From contig CALJES010000012.1 of NCBI GenBank assembly GCA_938074205.1, positions 62,001-126,000 of the forward strand: a stretch of DNA of 64,000 nucleotides. Reading direction: 5' to 3'. The DNA comes from an uncultured bacterium. GTDB lineage: Bacteria > Armatimonadota > UBA5829. Every line of letters begins with the position of its first letter. Position 1 is the first letter of the stretch. A program made the position numbers and the translations under genes. This document shows, in pieces, positions 8,047-21,060 of this stretch. The notes beneath the pieces are model-generated. The model ran no database searches, had not been told where the DNA came from, and saw only the letters and a program-made list of their open reading frames with translations.

Positions 8047-10248
8047 CTAGTTCTCTTCGCTGAGATTAATCCCTGCCTCATTCAGCGTACTTGCCAAGAC
8101 CGGCAAATACGATACAATCGCTTTGTTGTCATATATGCATATCCAATTTGCCGGCGGATACTGGTTCCGCTGCAGGAACGGATATGTGCCAGGCGTGTCA
8201 GGTGATTCCTTGGATAGAACCCAATGTGCAAGTCGTAGTATGCCATCAAGAATCTCTCGGTCGCCCGACCATTTGTAAGCTTGAGCGGCATACCAGAAGT
8301 GAAACGCGACGTAGTGAGTTCCGAAATCAAATGTTGGTGCATTGACTGTCCACTTGGCAATCTTGCAGAACGCGTCAATATAGCGGGGGTCTTTTGTCTC
8401 TTTGCATAGTTGGATTAATCCTCGTTCTATGTATCGGGTGGAGTTCGAGTTTTCGCAAAACTTATCTAAACCCAACTCATCAATTCCTGCCAGGATCCAA
8501 TCGCCGATTCGCTTGGCTTTGTCGAGGAACCATTCGTCGCCTGTCTCGATGTATGCGTACATCAAGGAGTCGGCGAAGTTGGTCATAGCCGCTTCGCCGC
8601 ACTTGCTTCGCCAATCTCCAGTTCTGCCTTCTCTGCCGTCGCCGTGAGGCGCCATCATTGCACCGTCGTCAGCCACGTAGTTTTCTCCCCAGAATCGCAC
8701 GAGCCAGATTATCTTATCTCGGTTGATCTTATGTCCAAAAAGGTGGCTACAGCGGATTATACCTCCAATACGTTGGTAACGCGGGTGGAACCACTCCTGA
8801 TGATCCAGCAGAAACCTGCGGGTATGCATGTAAGGACCCCAGCCGTCAGTGCGCTTGCAGAACTGAATGTCCCACGTGTAGTAGTAGCTCATTTTGGCGG
8901 ATTCATAGAAGCGCCAATCACCAGTGCGGTAGAAGTGCAATAGAGGCCCGATAGCTGAGTTACCCGAGTTGGTTTCTTCTACTCCCAGATCATGATCTAT
9001 GTCACGTTCCCTCCACCACTCGCCGAACCAAAGTGTGCCCTTCCACTGAGTGTCGAGCATGTACTCAGCAGCTCTGTCGACAACGTCCTTCCACGGACCG
9101 AATGTGACCTCGCTTCCGTCCTCAGGTAGCACACCGACCTCTGAATAGTACTGGGGCGATAGTATGAAGGGGATCGGATTCAGCTCCGAAATGAGCAAAT
9201 CTTCATCGTGATCAACGAGGATCGACCCTTCGAAGCTCCGTGACATGCCATAGTAGAACTTGCGCCATATGTCGGGATACTTTCCACCGAATCCACCATC
9301 CGGCGGCGGATCAACACCCCCTTGAGCCACGCGTCCTTCGGAAACCTCGATACCAGCACCTTTACCCAACCACGAATAAAATGGAAACGTCATCGACAGC
9401 TTCCCGCCAGGGGTTCGCAGTGTCACCCACTCCGCAAATCGATTATGGTTGTTGCACGATTCGTTGGCGCATTTTGTGAGGTGCCTATCAGATTCGCGCT
9501 CTGCTCCTTCAACTACCAGGCTGTCGTTCGGCAGCGGAAGAGAAAAAAGATATCTGTCTAGCCACATATAGGAGCAGTTGAACTTCATGAAGTTCGTAAT
9601 CCACCATCGGAAACGAACAACCGGTGAGTCCGCATATATGGAGAACTCTGCTTCTGCTTCATAACGTTGCTCAGGGTCTATGGTAAACGCCTTCGGGGTC
9701 CACGCACGGTACCATCCCTTGAGCAGTATCTTTACTCGGCGGTTTGTTTGTTCAATAAGTTCATAGCCCCTAGGTTCGTAGTGTATAGGGCGCAGATTGC
9801 CTACCGCGCTTCGAGCATCTGAGCGCAATTCGAAGTCTACGGGTCCTTCCAGTACCGTTCCACGAGTTGTAACGAGCCTGATGTTTCCGGGATTGATAAA
9901 TTCGACTGTGAAGAACTTGTTCTTGACAAGAAATCCTGAGTCGGTTTGGGTAAGTTCCAAGTTATCTTCGAACTTTGGTGGAGATGTTGCCTGCTCAAGA
10001 CGAAACTTTTTTTGTTCTCCTGCGTTTAAATTGACTGGCAGGGAAACCAGTAGCCAACGAACACGACCGTACTGGTCAGTGCCTTCGACGTTGATTGCTG
10101 CAGGAACCGAATTGTCATCTTCGTCCACAACTACTAGGCAACTTGCCTCATGTGTGGACATAGGATGGACGGGAATTCCCTGCTCAACAATGTAATTGCG
10201 CCGGTTGGCCCCCCGGTTTTCGATCAGTAGTAACTCTATGGGTTTCAT
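8047..10248 (-). CDS. PcRGLX/YetA-like polysaccharide-active protein (PL26-like)
   Basis: 733 residues, no signal peptide, so probably cytoplasmic. The N-terminus (IENRGANRRNYIVEQGIPV) resembles the RIFT-barrel domain of exo-rhamnogalacturonan lyase PcRGLX and B. subtilis YetA. A second beta-rich domain follows. The C-terminal half (about residues 400-720) has repeated helical segments rich in Trp and Tyr typical of an (alpha/alpha)6 toroid (EWWRERDIDHDLG, RRFLLDHQEWFHPRYQRIGG, ADSLMYAYIETGDEWFLDKA). The likely role is release of acidic or rhamnose-containing units from pectin-like oligosaccharides, but the activity is inferred from family resemblance. A consensus promoter ends 6 nt before its ATG, so the mRNA is probably leaderless. 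Confidence 0.72.
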   Translation of the reverse strand: MKPIELLLIENRGANRRNYIVEQGIPVHPMSTHEASCLVVVDEDDNSVPAAINVEGTDQYGRVRWLLVSLPVNLNAGEQKKFRLEQATSPPKFEDNLELTQTDSGFLVKNKFFTVEFINPGNIRLVTTRGTVLEGPVDFELRSDARSAVGNLRPIHYEPRGYELIEQTNRRVKILLKGWYRAWTPKAFTIDPEQRYEAEAEFSIYADSPVVRFRWWITNFMKFNCSYMWLDRYLFSLPLPNDSLVVEGAERESDRHLTKCANESCNNHNRFAEWVTLRTPGGKLSMTFPFYSWLGKGAGIEVSEGRVAQGGVDPPPDGGFGGKYPDIWRKFYYGMSRSFEGSILVDHDEDLLISELNPIPFILSPQYYSEVGVLPEDGSEVTFGPWKDVVDRAAEYMLDTQWKGTLWFGEWWRERDIDHDLGVEETNSGNSAIGPLLHFYRTGDWRFYESAKMSYYYTWDIQFCKRTDGWGPYMHTRRFLLDHQEWFHPRYQRIGGIIRCSHLFGHKINRDKIIWLVRFWGENYVADDGAMMAPHGDGREGRTGDWRSKCGEAAMTNFADSLMYAYIETGDEWFLDKAKRIGDWILAGIDELGLDKFCENSNSTRYIERGLIQLCKETKDPRYIDAFCKIAKWTVNAPTFDFGTHYVAFHFWYAAQAYKWSGDREILDGILRLAHWVLSKESPDTPGTYPFLQRNQYPPANWICIYDNKAIVSYLPVLASTLNEAGINLSEEN

Positions 10249-10254
10249 ACATAG

Positions 10255-10283
10255 AAACTACCAGAAAACCGTCGTCGGGTCAA
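10255..10283 (-). promoter_or_regulatory. Leaderless promoter of the PcRGLX-like gene
   Basis: On the minus strand TTGACC (10283-10278), 17-bp spacer, TAGTTT (10260-10255), with TGG just before the -10. Exactly 6 nt separate the -10 from ATG 10248, which puts the predicted +1 on the A of the ATG. No SD site is present. Confidence 0.7.
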
Positions 10284-10337
10284 GAAACTGCGGAACACTG
10301 TGGGCAGAAATTTCGTATTATGCTGTGCGAAAACCCC

Positions 10338-10367
10338 TTGACGAGGTTTCGCGGCTTGCGCTAGAAT
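10338..10367 (+). promoter_or_regulatory. rrn promoter P1
   Basis: TTGACG (10338-10343), 18-bp spacer, TAGAAT (10362-10367), upstream of the 16S gene. Confidence 0.65.
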
Positions 10368-10390
10368 ATAGCGCGCTGGAGGTAAAAGCA

Positions 10391-10455
10391 GCGAAAAAAA
10401 TTGCTGCAAAAATTCCGAAAAATATGTTGACAGTGCCTATGGGCTGTGGTAATAT
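10391..10455 (+). promoter_or_regulatory. rrn promoter P2 with A-rich UP-like element
   Basis: TTGACA (10427-10432), 17-bp spacer, TAATAT (10450-10455), with TGG before the -10. The 35 bp upstream hold phased A-tracts (10391-10425), as in rRNA UP elements. It is the strongest-looking promoter in the window. Confidence 0.8.
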
Positions 10456-10497
10456 ATATTTTGCCCCTGGAGGCAGAAGCACTCCTGGCGGCAAAGA

Positions 10498-10538
10498 GCG
10501 TTCCTTGAAAACTAGATAGTGTAAGCGTGCGGATGAGT
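10498..10538 (+). other. Pre-16S leader: boxA-like site and 5' arm of the processing stem
   Basis: GTTCCTTGAAAACT near 10499-10512 resembles the boxA antitermination signal of many rrn leaders. The segment 10498-10538 pairs with 12249-12290 downstream of 16S; the core 16 nt (10512-10527) are perfectly complementary to 12261-12276. This is the expected RNase III substrate for release of pre-16S. Confidence 0.75.
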
Positions 10539-10643
10539 TTCAACCAGGCATGACTGCGAGGCAACTCGCAGTGCAAACTCTTCGTAAGTAGACGACGGGT
10601 CGATACTTTCGGAAACTATCCGAGGGTGTTGCCCGAAGGTTTT

Positions 10644-12183
<1,540 letters not shown>

Positions 12184-12248
12184 ATCGCGGGTCGCACCGG
12201 TTGTTGAACCAACGATTGCCGCATCAGCGACCCCATCCTAGGTCGATA

Positions 12249-12290
12249 ACTCATTCGCACCGCTTACACTATCTAGCGTTCAGGGAACGC
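12249..12290 (+). other. Pre-16S 3' processing-stem arm
   Basis: Complementary over about 40 nt, with a few mismatches and one bulge, to 10498-10538 upstream of 16S. Together they loop out the whole 16S. Confidence 0.75.
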
Positions 12291-12361
12291 TGAGCATAAT
12301 TTGATGACGGCTTCTTTCCGAACAGGGTGATCTGAGGCTACAACGAGACGGTGGGTGTCCC

Positions 12362-12392
12362 GGAAGGGGGAGACCAATCGTCTCCCCCTTCC
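12362..12392 (+). terminator. Strong hairpin in the 16S-23S spacer, possible terminator or processing site
   Basis: A perfect 13-bp stem, GGAAGGGGGAGAC (12362-12374), loop CAATC, GTCTCCCCCTTCC (12380-12392). An outer pairing GGCTTCTT (near 12307) with AAGAAGCC (near 12400) encloses it. No T-run follows, so it may be a processing structure rather than a terminator. Confidence 0.4.
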
Positions 12393-12441
12393 TTGCGTAG
12401 AAGAAGCCAGCACATTAAGAAATAAAAGAACGGCAGACTAC

Positions 12442-12471
12442 TTGACCAGTGGGGTTAAGTTTGTCTATAAT
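12442..12471 (+). promoter_or_regulatory. Consensus promoter inside the rRNA spacer, upstream of 23S
   Basis: TTGACC (12442-12447), 18-bp spacer, TATAAT (12466-12471). It would start transcripts near 12478, giving a leader of about 190 nt before 23S. No ORF or tRNA follows, so its product would be 23S-5S. Confidence 0.65.
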
Positions 12472-12508
12472 GAGCGGCCGCGGGCTTCGGCAGAAGCTGA
12501 GGTCTAAG

Positions 12509-12613
12509 CAAGCTGAGCCGGAAGACGGTGCCTCAGAGCAAAGCAAGTCTTCTTGCCTTCCTCTGAGGTGCGCCGGCAGCTTGTGAGGCGGAGGTTAGAG
12601 CTGCTCATTGACA
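12509..12613 (+). other. Structured 23S leader with boxA-like sequence
   Basis: Three nested stems: CAAGCTG..CCGG (12509-12521) with CCGGCAGCTTG (12573-12583), CCTCAGAG (12531-12538) with CTCTGAGG (12561-12568), and GCAAG (12543-12547) with CTTGC (12552-12556). TGCTCATTGACA at 12602-12613 matches the boxA consensus and is placed where spacer boxA is normally found. No tRNA gene occurs in the spacer. Confidence 0.6.
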
Positions 12614-12667
12614 AGTGCATACGGATTGAGAGTGCGCATGCGAAGCCTTGGTATCGACTTAAGTTTT

Positions 12668-15667
<3,000 letters not shown>

Positions 15668-15804
15668 AATTAATGCAATCATTGCCAGGGCATTGCATGC
15701 TGCCCTCTCACCGTGTGCGCTTGTCTGTGAACGGCAGAGTAGCCGACCTGTCTTTTGAAAGACTGTGTGCAGTCGGTGTCGTAGCCGAATATTTAAAATC
15801 AGTT

Positions 15805-15923
15805 TTCCTGGTGACCATACCGGCGGGGGTCCACCCGTTCCCATTCCGAACACGGTAGTTAAGCCCGCCAGGGCCGACGATACTGGAGCGTGAGGCTCCG
15901 GGAAAATAGGTCGTTGCCAGGAA
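15805..15923 (+). rRNA. rrf: 5S ribosomal RNA
   Basis: About 119 nt. TCCTGG at the start pairs with CCAGGA at the end. CCCGTTCCCATTCCGAACACGG (near 15834-15855) is the classical loop region, and AGTTAAGCCCGCCAG follows. It is directly followed by a terminator. Confidence 0.95.
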
Positions 15924-15933
15924 ATTCTTTGAG

Positions 15934-15974
15934 CAAGCGCCTTGGTACTAACGTACTAGGCGCTTGTTGTTTTG
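15934..15974 (+). terminator. rrn operon terminator
   Basis: CAAGCGCCT (15934-15942) pairs with AGGCGCTTG (15958-15966), then TTGTTTT. It lies 11 nt after 5S. Confidence 0.8.
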
Positions 15975-16008
15975 TGCCGCCAGTTATGCAGGGTTTGTGT
16001 GCTAATTA

Positions 16009-18897
16009 TTATCGCACTAATTCCCCCAATGACCCCAGCGTCACCTTAGCTCGAGGCGCAATGTTGCCTGCAGGGTTTCCGCACGAGAAAGAGACTTCGT
16101 TTATTCCCTGGTGCAGTCTCGCTGAACCCTCAGGTCTTATCTCCCGTATAACGTCGCCGGACGGTCTGTAAAGCCTACATCCTGACGGCCAGTTGTACTC
16201 GATGTAGTACCCACTTTCAAGTTCCACAGGGAAGGTAATCGTCTGCCCATTGATAGTGAGCGACGGATTCACGAGTTTAACTTTCGCCATAGGCAGCGCT
16301 TTAATCGGCGAAACATACACCGAAGCCGCACCGTCGTGCGGCACGTTGTTCAACCACAGGCTCAAACTGCTGATCGCATTCCAATGAACCAGCTCTCGAT
16401 AGATAAGATAGGCGTTTCCGCTGTAAGGCCAGAGGTAATCTTCAACTCGCTCACCCTCCGGTTCTATGAGCTCGAAATAGCGCCAGCCAGTGAAGTCTAT
16501 AGGTATGTAGTTGTCTGCTATTCCTCTTACTAAATGTTCCGGACTCGAATACTGCACGTTAAGCAGCTCCCCTTTGCCGTCTCCATAAACCCACAGTCCG
16601 ATTGCCCCTTTGCTGCTGAGATCCTTAGGAGGAGAGAATGTGAACTGGATGGATGCCCAACTCGGCAATCCTCCTCTGATTCGTCTTTGCCCGTGGTCGG
16701 TGGCGGAGAACTCTTCCACTCGGTTAGGTTCTTGCGGGGGTCGTTGAGTCCAGTGAGCTGTTAAGTGGCAGCTTGCGCTACCGGTCTTTCTTATATCCTT
16801 AGACACCCGATATGCGGCTTCAATACCAGGTGCGGTTGCAACTGTCGGGGACTGCTGCGCATCTGTGAAACTGACCAAAGTGAGCGCCTCCGGCGAATCG
16901 TAGGGATGTGCAGACATAAGCGATTCTATTCTGATGCGAGGCATCTGCGGGGCGTAAGGATTGTCCACCCGCCACTGATAAGTGTCTTTATTTGTTCCGA
17001 GCACTTTGTGTTTCCAATAACGGACCTCTCGGAGCTCGGGTGTGCTGTTTGACACATCCAGTGTGAACTCTCTACTCGGTTCTCGCAGTTTAGCTTTGGC
17101 CGGTCCACTAAACCACCCTGACAACCTTAGGTTTTCCCAGCGCTTTATGATGCTTCCCAGCCGCTGCAGATTGTGCGACGAGGCGTAAGATTCAGGTGTA
17201 AAGCCTTGCGGTGACAGCCCGCAGTCCCATCCTGCGCACTTCGCGCATAGATACTCGATATCATCCGCAAATGTCGGTTCTACCTGTGGATTGCTGTCTG
17301 CTATTATCGCCCACCAGCCAAGATGCGCAGGCAGAAACATATTGAAGCACCCTTGGTTGGCTTGACAATGTAGATCGATGAAGCGTTTATGGCCGCGCCG
17401 CGGATGGTCCCACGCGCCCATTCGAGACCGCACGTACCATAGGTGGTGGTGAAATGTGCTCATCTCCATTATGGGCGGCTTCTTTAGGCGCTTGAAAAGC
17501 TCAAAAACGAATTTAGAACCGTAATGCCATCCCCATTCGCTGCCTCCAAGAACGTCCTCTCCGTCAAGGGCGTCGAGGTAAATCATGTCGAAACCACATT
17601 CATTGTAGAAATCGGCTGTCGCTTCAACCGCCTTGGTAAAGAGCACAGAGTCCGGATCAGGCGCGAACAGTCCAAAACACTCTTTCAGATGGTGGACCTT
17701 AGTATCCCTCTGATGCGTGGATACGCGCGTGCCGTAGGCGCCACGCCTGCAGCCGGTAAACCTGTAGGGTGGTTACTTTGTCACGTTGGTGTAGGTGATC
17801 AGTTCATCGTCTATCTGGAGCGTGACGGAGTTTCGCACAAAGAACCCCATAACTGCGGACATATTCGTAGTCGATTCCATCACCGGTACTTCTTGTGCGT
17901 CCTCTGAAAGGTTTGCCGCTAGTGTGAACGTAGCGTCCTTTGCCAGCCCAGGATCGGGCACAGGTGTAATCCAAGGACAGGACTTGTCTATGAAGAATGC
18001 ATATGTGTGCAGACCTGCGAGGATACCAGCAGCGTGCAGCCTGTCGATCACCTTTTTGAAGCTTTCTCTGCCTCGTGGATACCATTGCGGATTTGGTCTG
18101 CAGTCGCCGAACCTGAAGGAGGATCCACCGTGAAAGTCAATTTGGGTGATGCCAAGGTTTTTCGCCAGTTCGATCCAGGAATCCACTGTTTGTTCGGTTA
18201 GTCCGCCGAAGTTGAAGAGGTAAGAGGCTCGGTTCGCGGGCGAATCCAGCGCCCAAGGTCCGCCTATCGGTGACTTGGGTAGTTCAGGCGCCTCGCTGAC
18301 TACCTCCTGCATCACTTCTCGGAGCTTCTCAGGTGGACAACCGATTATAGCCACGGCGGCGCCGACGAAACCGGTCTTTGCGTAACATGAAGCGGATAGA
18401 TGAGTCATGGGACCAGGGAGCGCGGGTACGTTCGTCTTGAGGTTTAGCGCCAGAACGCACGCAACGAACGGTTCCTTGAGGGAGCCTTTCAGTGTGGTCG
18501 GTATATCTACAAATCTAAGCTGGCCGGCTGTTTGGTCCGATACTGAGAGAACCTCTAAAACCAGGTAGTGCTTTTTTGGCCTAACTCCGATAACCGCTTC
18601 GCCTCGATCTTCGCCGAAACGCAGCGTTAACCTACTTGAATCGAATGAAGCGTACGACGCGGGATACATCTTGCCGCCTGCTTGCAAGTGTGCTATGGGA
18701 ACATCGAGCGGCGAATAGTTAGTGCCGGTTTGCTTATCAACAAAGCTAACGGTGGCATTCGGCTGTATGCGTAATTCGAGGTATTCGGTTTGAAATGTGA
18801 AACTCATGGCAGTTTCTCCGATCAACAGGAACGGGGCAAAGACCGCCGCGAGTGCCGCAGTTATGTAATGGCATGGTCGAGAGACTGGTGTTACCAT
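16009..18897 (-). pseudogene. Glycosidase-like gene interrupted by a single in-frame TAA
   Basis: One reading frame runs from ATG 18897 to the stop at 16009 (963 codons) with one internal stop, TAA at 17775-17773 (codon 375). The 42 codons after it read PPYRFTGCRRGAYGTR... and join the downstream frame without shift. Residues 1-35 contain a hydrophobic export-like segment. A beta-rich domain follows, then a TIM barrel (LGITQIDFHGGSSF; IDRLHAAGILAGLHTYAFF; after the stop KVHHLKECFGLFAPDP and CGFDMIYLDALDG), then C-terminal beta domains. The stop falls inside the barrel, so the truncated product could not fold as a complete enzyme. Options are a recent nonsense mutation (for example CAA to TAA), readthrough, or a sequencing error. 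It is the last gene downstream of the dehydrogenase and oxidoreductase cluster. The substrate is unknown. Confidence 0.8.
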
Positions 18898-18903
18898 AAG
18901 CGT

Positions 18904-18912
18904 AGTATAACA
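18904..18912 (-). promoter_or_regulatory. Extended -10 element directly before the interrupted glycosidase gene
   Basis: TGTTATACT on the minus strand (18912-18904), with exactly 6 nt to ATG 18897. The predicted +1 is the A of the ATG. The -35 is weak, as is common for extended -10 promoters. No SD site is present. The in-frame ATG at 18951 lies upstream of this element. Confidence 0.5.
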
Positions 18913-18970
18913 CAGCCGTTGGGCGTTTCCGAGGCGCATGCCGCGCAGCAAATGCAGAGACTGTTGACTC

Positions 18971-19981
18971 TTAACAGCTCAACACCACCTTAACCGCATT
19001 TGCCTTATCCTCTCCTGCGCACAGCAGCGCTTGCGCCGCACTCTCAAGCGGAAAGATATGGCTTACCAGCTTCGCCGGATCCACTATTCGATCTCTAAGT
19101 AAGTCCAAAGCAATTGGGAACATAAGGTTGGGCACCGCGTGGCTGGCGCGAATCTGCAAGCGCTTAAAGTGAACTTCGTTCACATCAAATGTGACAAGCT
19201 CTTCGCCTCCGAAATCAATCCCGATATAAGAGATTATCCCACCAAAATTGACAATCTTGACCGCGTCAAGCAGTGTCTTTGGTGGGGAAGTCACGATAAT
19301 GCGATCTACTCCTTGCGGGAAATGCGTTCTGAACCATTCAACAACATCGCACCTGTCCGCGTGTACGACCTCGTCGGCGCCCAGCTCGCGACCTACTTCC
19401 AATCGACGAACCGAGTGCGAATTTCCGACCAGGATAATCTTCTTAGCGCCCTTTAGTTTGGCGATCCTTACTGCCATCAAGCCTATAGGTCCCGGGCCCA
19501 TCACGCACACCGTAGAGTTGAGAGGAATCTCTGCCAGTTCCGTTACGTCCAATGCTACTCCCAGTGGTTCGGTCAGAACAGCGTGTTCAAACGGTAAGCC
19601 ATCAAATACGTGCAGCGACTGTTCTCGAATCGTGATGTACTCGGCAGCGCCCGGTTGGTCATCAAGAGTCAACCACGAGGAGCACTTCTCCACTCTGCCG
19701 TTCTTACAGTTCGTACACACGCCGCAGAATGTGCAGTTTTCAATCATTACCTTATCGCCCGGTTTTACGCGGCAGACGTGTGCTCCAACTTGCTCAACTT
19801 CGCCTGCGATTTCGTGTCCTATTGTTGACCAGTCTCCAGCGCACTTGCGCGCAATGTGCACATCTGTTCCACAAATGCCGCAAGCTCGAATGCGCACCAG
19901 GGCTTCGTTGGGAGCCGGATCTCGAACCGGCACATCGCGAATTTCCACCTGAAATGGGGTCTTCACAAACACTGCTTTCAT
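18971..19981 (-). CDS. Zinc-dependent MDR dehydrogenase
   Basis: 336 residues. Catalytic zinc ligands Cys37 (GICGTD), His56-Glu57 (IGHEIAG). Structural-zinc cysteines 86, 89, 92 and 100. The nucleotide-binding motif GPGPIGLMAV lies near residue 165. It belongs to the threonine/sorbitol dehydrogenase branch; the substrate is probably a sugar or sugar acid. Its ATG overlaps the TGA of the upstream Gfo/Idh gene by one base (TGATG), so translation is likely coupled. It is not a close copy of the dehydrogenase at 714-1745, although the architecture is the same. Confidence 0.9.
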   Translation of the reverse strand: MKAVFVKTPFQVEIRDVPVRDPAPNEALVRIRACGICGTDVHIARKCAGDWSTIGHEIAGEVEQVGAHVCRVKPGDKVMIENCTFCGVCTNCKNGRVEKCSSWLTLDDQPGAAEYITIREQSLHVFDGLPFEHAVLTEPLGVALDVTELAEIPLNSTVCVMGPGPIGLMAVRIAKLKGAKKIILVGNSHSVRRLEVGRELGADEVVHADRCDVVEWFRTHFPQGVDRIIVTSPPKTLLDAVKIVNFGGIISYIGIDFGGEELVTFDVNEVHFKRLQIRASHAVPNLMFPIALDLLRDRIVDPAKLVSHIFPLESAAQALLCAGEDKANAVKVVLSC

Positions 19982-21021
19982 CAGAGCTGCAACCTCTCAA
20001 TTTCCACGCGCCTTCCCTCTGCGCCGGATTTGTAAATGGCGTCTATCATCGCTTGCACCATAAAGCCATCGCAAACGTCAGGACTGGCAGGTCTGCCCTC
20101 TTTGACAGCGTCCACAAAGGCCTTGACTTCTTCAACGAAGCAGTCTTTTATCTCCGGGTGATACTCATAAAACGTCCGATCGTCAGCGCAGTAAAACCTC
20201 ACAAAGGGCTCTTCGATGTCCGGTCTAGTCCACCACATTGTAAAAAGTTCCAACCGACCGTCTTCACCTGTAAGTTCAATTCGCTCATCCCAACCATTAT
20301 GCCTGACACCTAGGTTAGGCAGATCCAACCAGCCTGACTCGAAGAACATTGTGAATCCGTCGGTCATTTGGAAATATGCGGTGTCGTAGTAGTCGATAAT
20401 TCCCTTGTAAAAGTGGGTTCGGGCGTCTACGGCGACGGGGTCTCCGACCAGAAACCGCATTAGGTCAAGCATGTGACTTCCGGAATGCACAAGCACGCCT
20501 CCACCACCTTTGCTGGGGTTCAAAAGCCAGAAATCGCCACCGGCAGATTCCAATCCGTCTCTGGACATAGGATGATGAACACGCACAACCCCGCTGAGAA
20601 GCTTCCCAAGCCGCGGCAGAAGCTCTTTGGCTTTCTGAACCGCCGGAACGAATCTTTTCATATAACCAACTTGGAAGATCAGACGGCTTCTTCGCACAGC
20701 CTCCACCAATGCCGCTGCGTCTTCGAGAGTAGTAGTCATCGTTTTCTCACACAGCACATGTTTCTCAGCGGCGAGAGCTGCTTCTGCTTGTTCCCGGTGG
20801 AGGTAGTTGGGTGTGCAGATGCTAACGCACTCGATGCGCGAGTTTTCAAGGAGCTTGCGGTAATCCGTCGTCCACTCGCAGTTGAGTTCTCGTGAGAGGT
20901 TTCTTGCTCGATCCTTGTTGCTATCGGCCACGCATACGATCTCTGCCCCGGCTTCCTTGTAGCCTCGAACGTGAAAGTGTGATATCCCGCCGCAGCCGAT
21001 AATGCCGACTCTAACGCTCAT
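19981..21021 (-). CDS. Gfo/Idh/MocA family NAD(P)-dependent oxidoreductase
   Basis: 346 residues of normal family length. N-terminal Rossmann fold with VGIIGCGGISHFHVRGY at residues 4-20. The conserved catalytic-site lysine appears in CEKTMTTT, where most members read EKP. The C-terminal alpha/beta domain includes HSGSHMLDLMRFLVG with the usual His. It should oxidise or reduce a sugar or cyclitol hydroxyl using a nicotinamide cofactor. ATG 21021 has GGGAGGA 5 nt upstream. It sits between a secreted glycosidase and the zinc dehydrogenase on the same strand. Confidence 0.92.
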   Translation of the reverse strand: MSVRVGIIGCGGISHFHVRGYKEAGAEIVCVADSNKDRARNLSRELNCEWTTDYRKLLENSRIECVSICTPNYLHREQAEAALAAEKHVLCEKTMTTTLEDAAALVEAVRRSRLIFQVGYMKRFVPAVQKAKELLPRLGKLLSGVVRVHHPMSRDGLESAGGDFWLLNPSKGGGGVLVHSGSHMLDLMRFLVGDPVAVDARTHFYKGIIDYYDTAYFQMTDGFTMFFESGWLDLPNLGVRHNGWDERIELTGEDGRLELFTMWWTRPDIEEPFVRFYCADDRTFYEYHPEIKDCFVEEVKAFVDAVKEGRPASPDVCDGFMVQAMIDAIYKSGAEGRRVEIERLQL

Positions 21022-21060
21022 AGTTTCCTCCCGCTCTTATTCGAGGTAGGCTTGGTCTAC

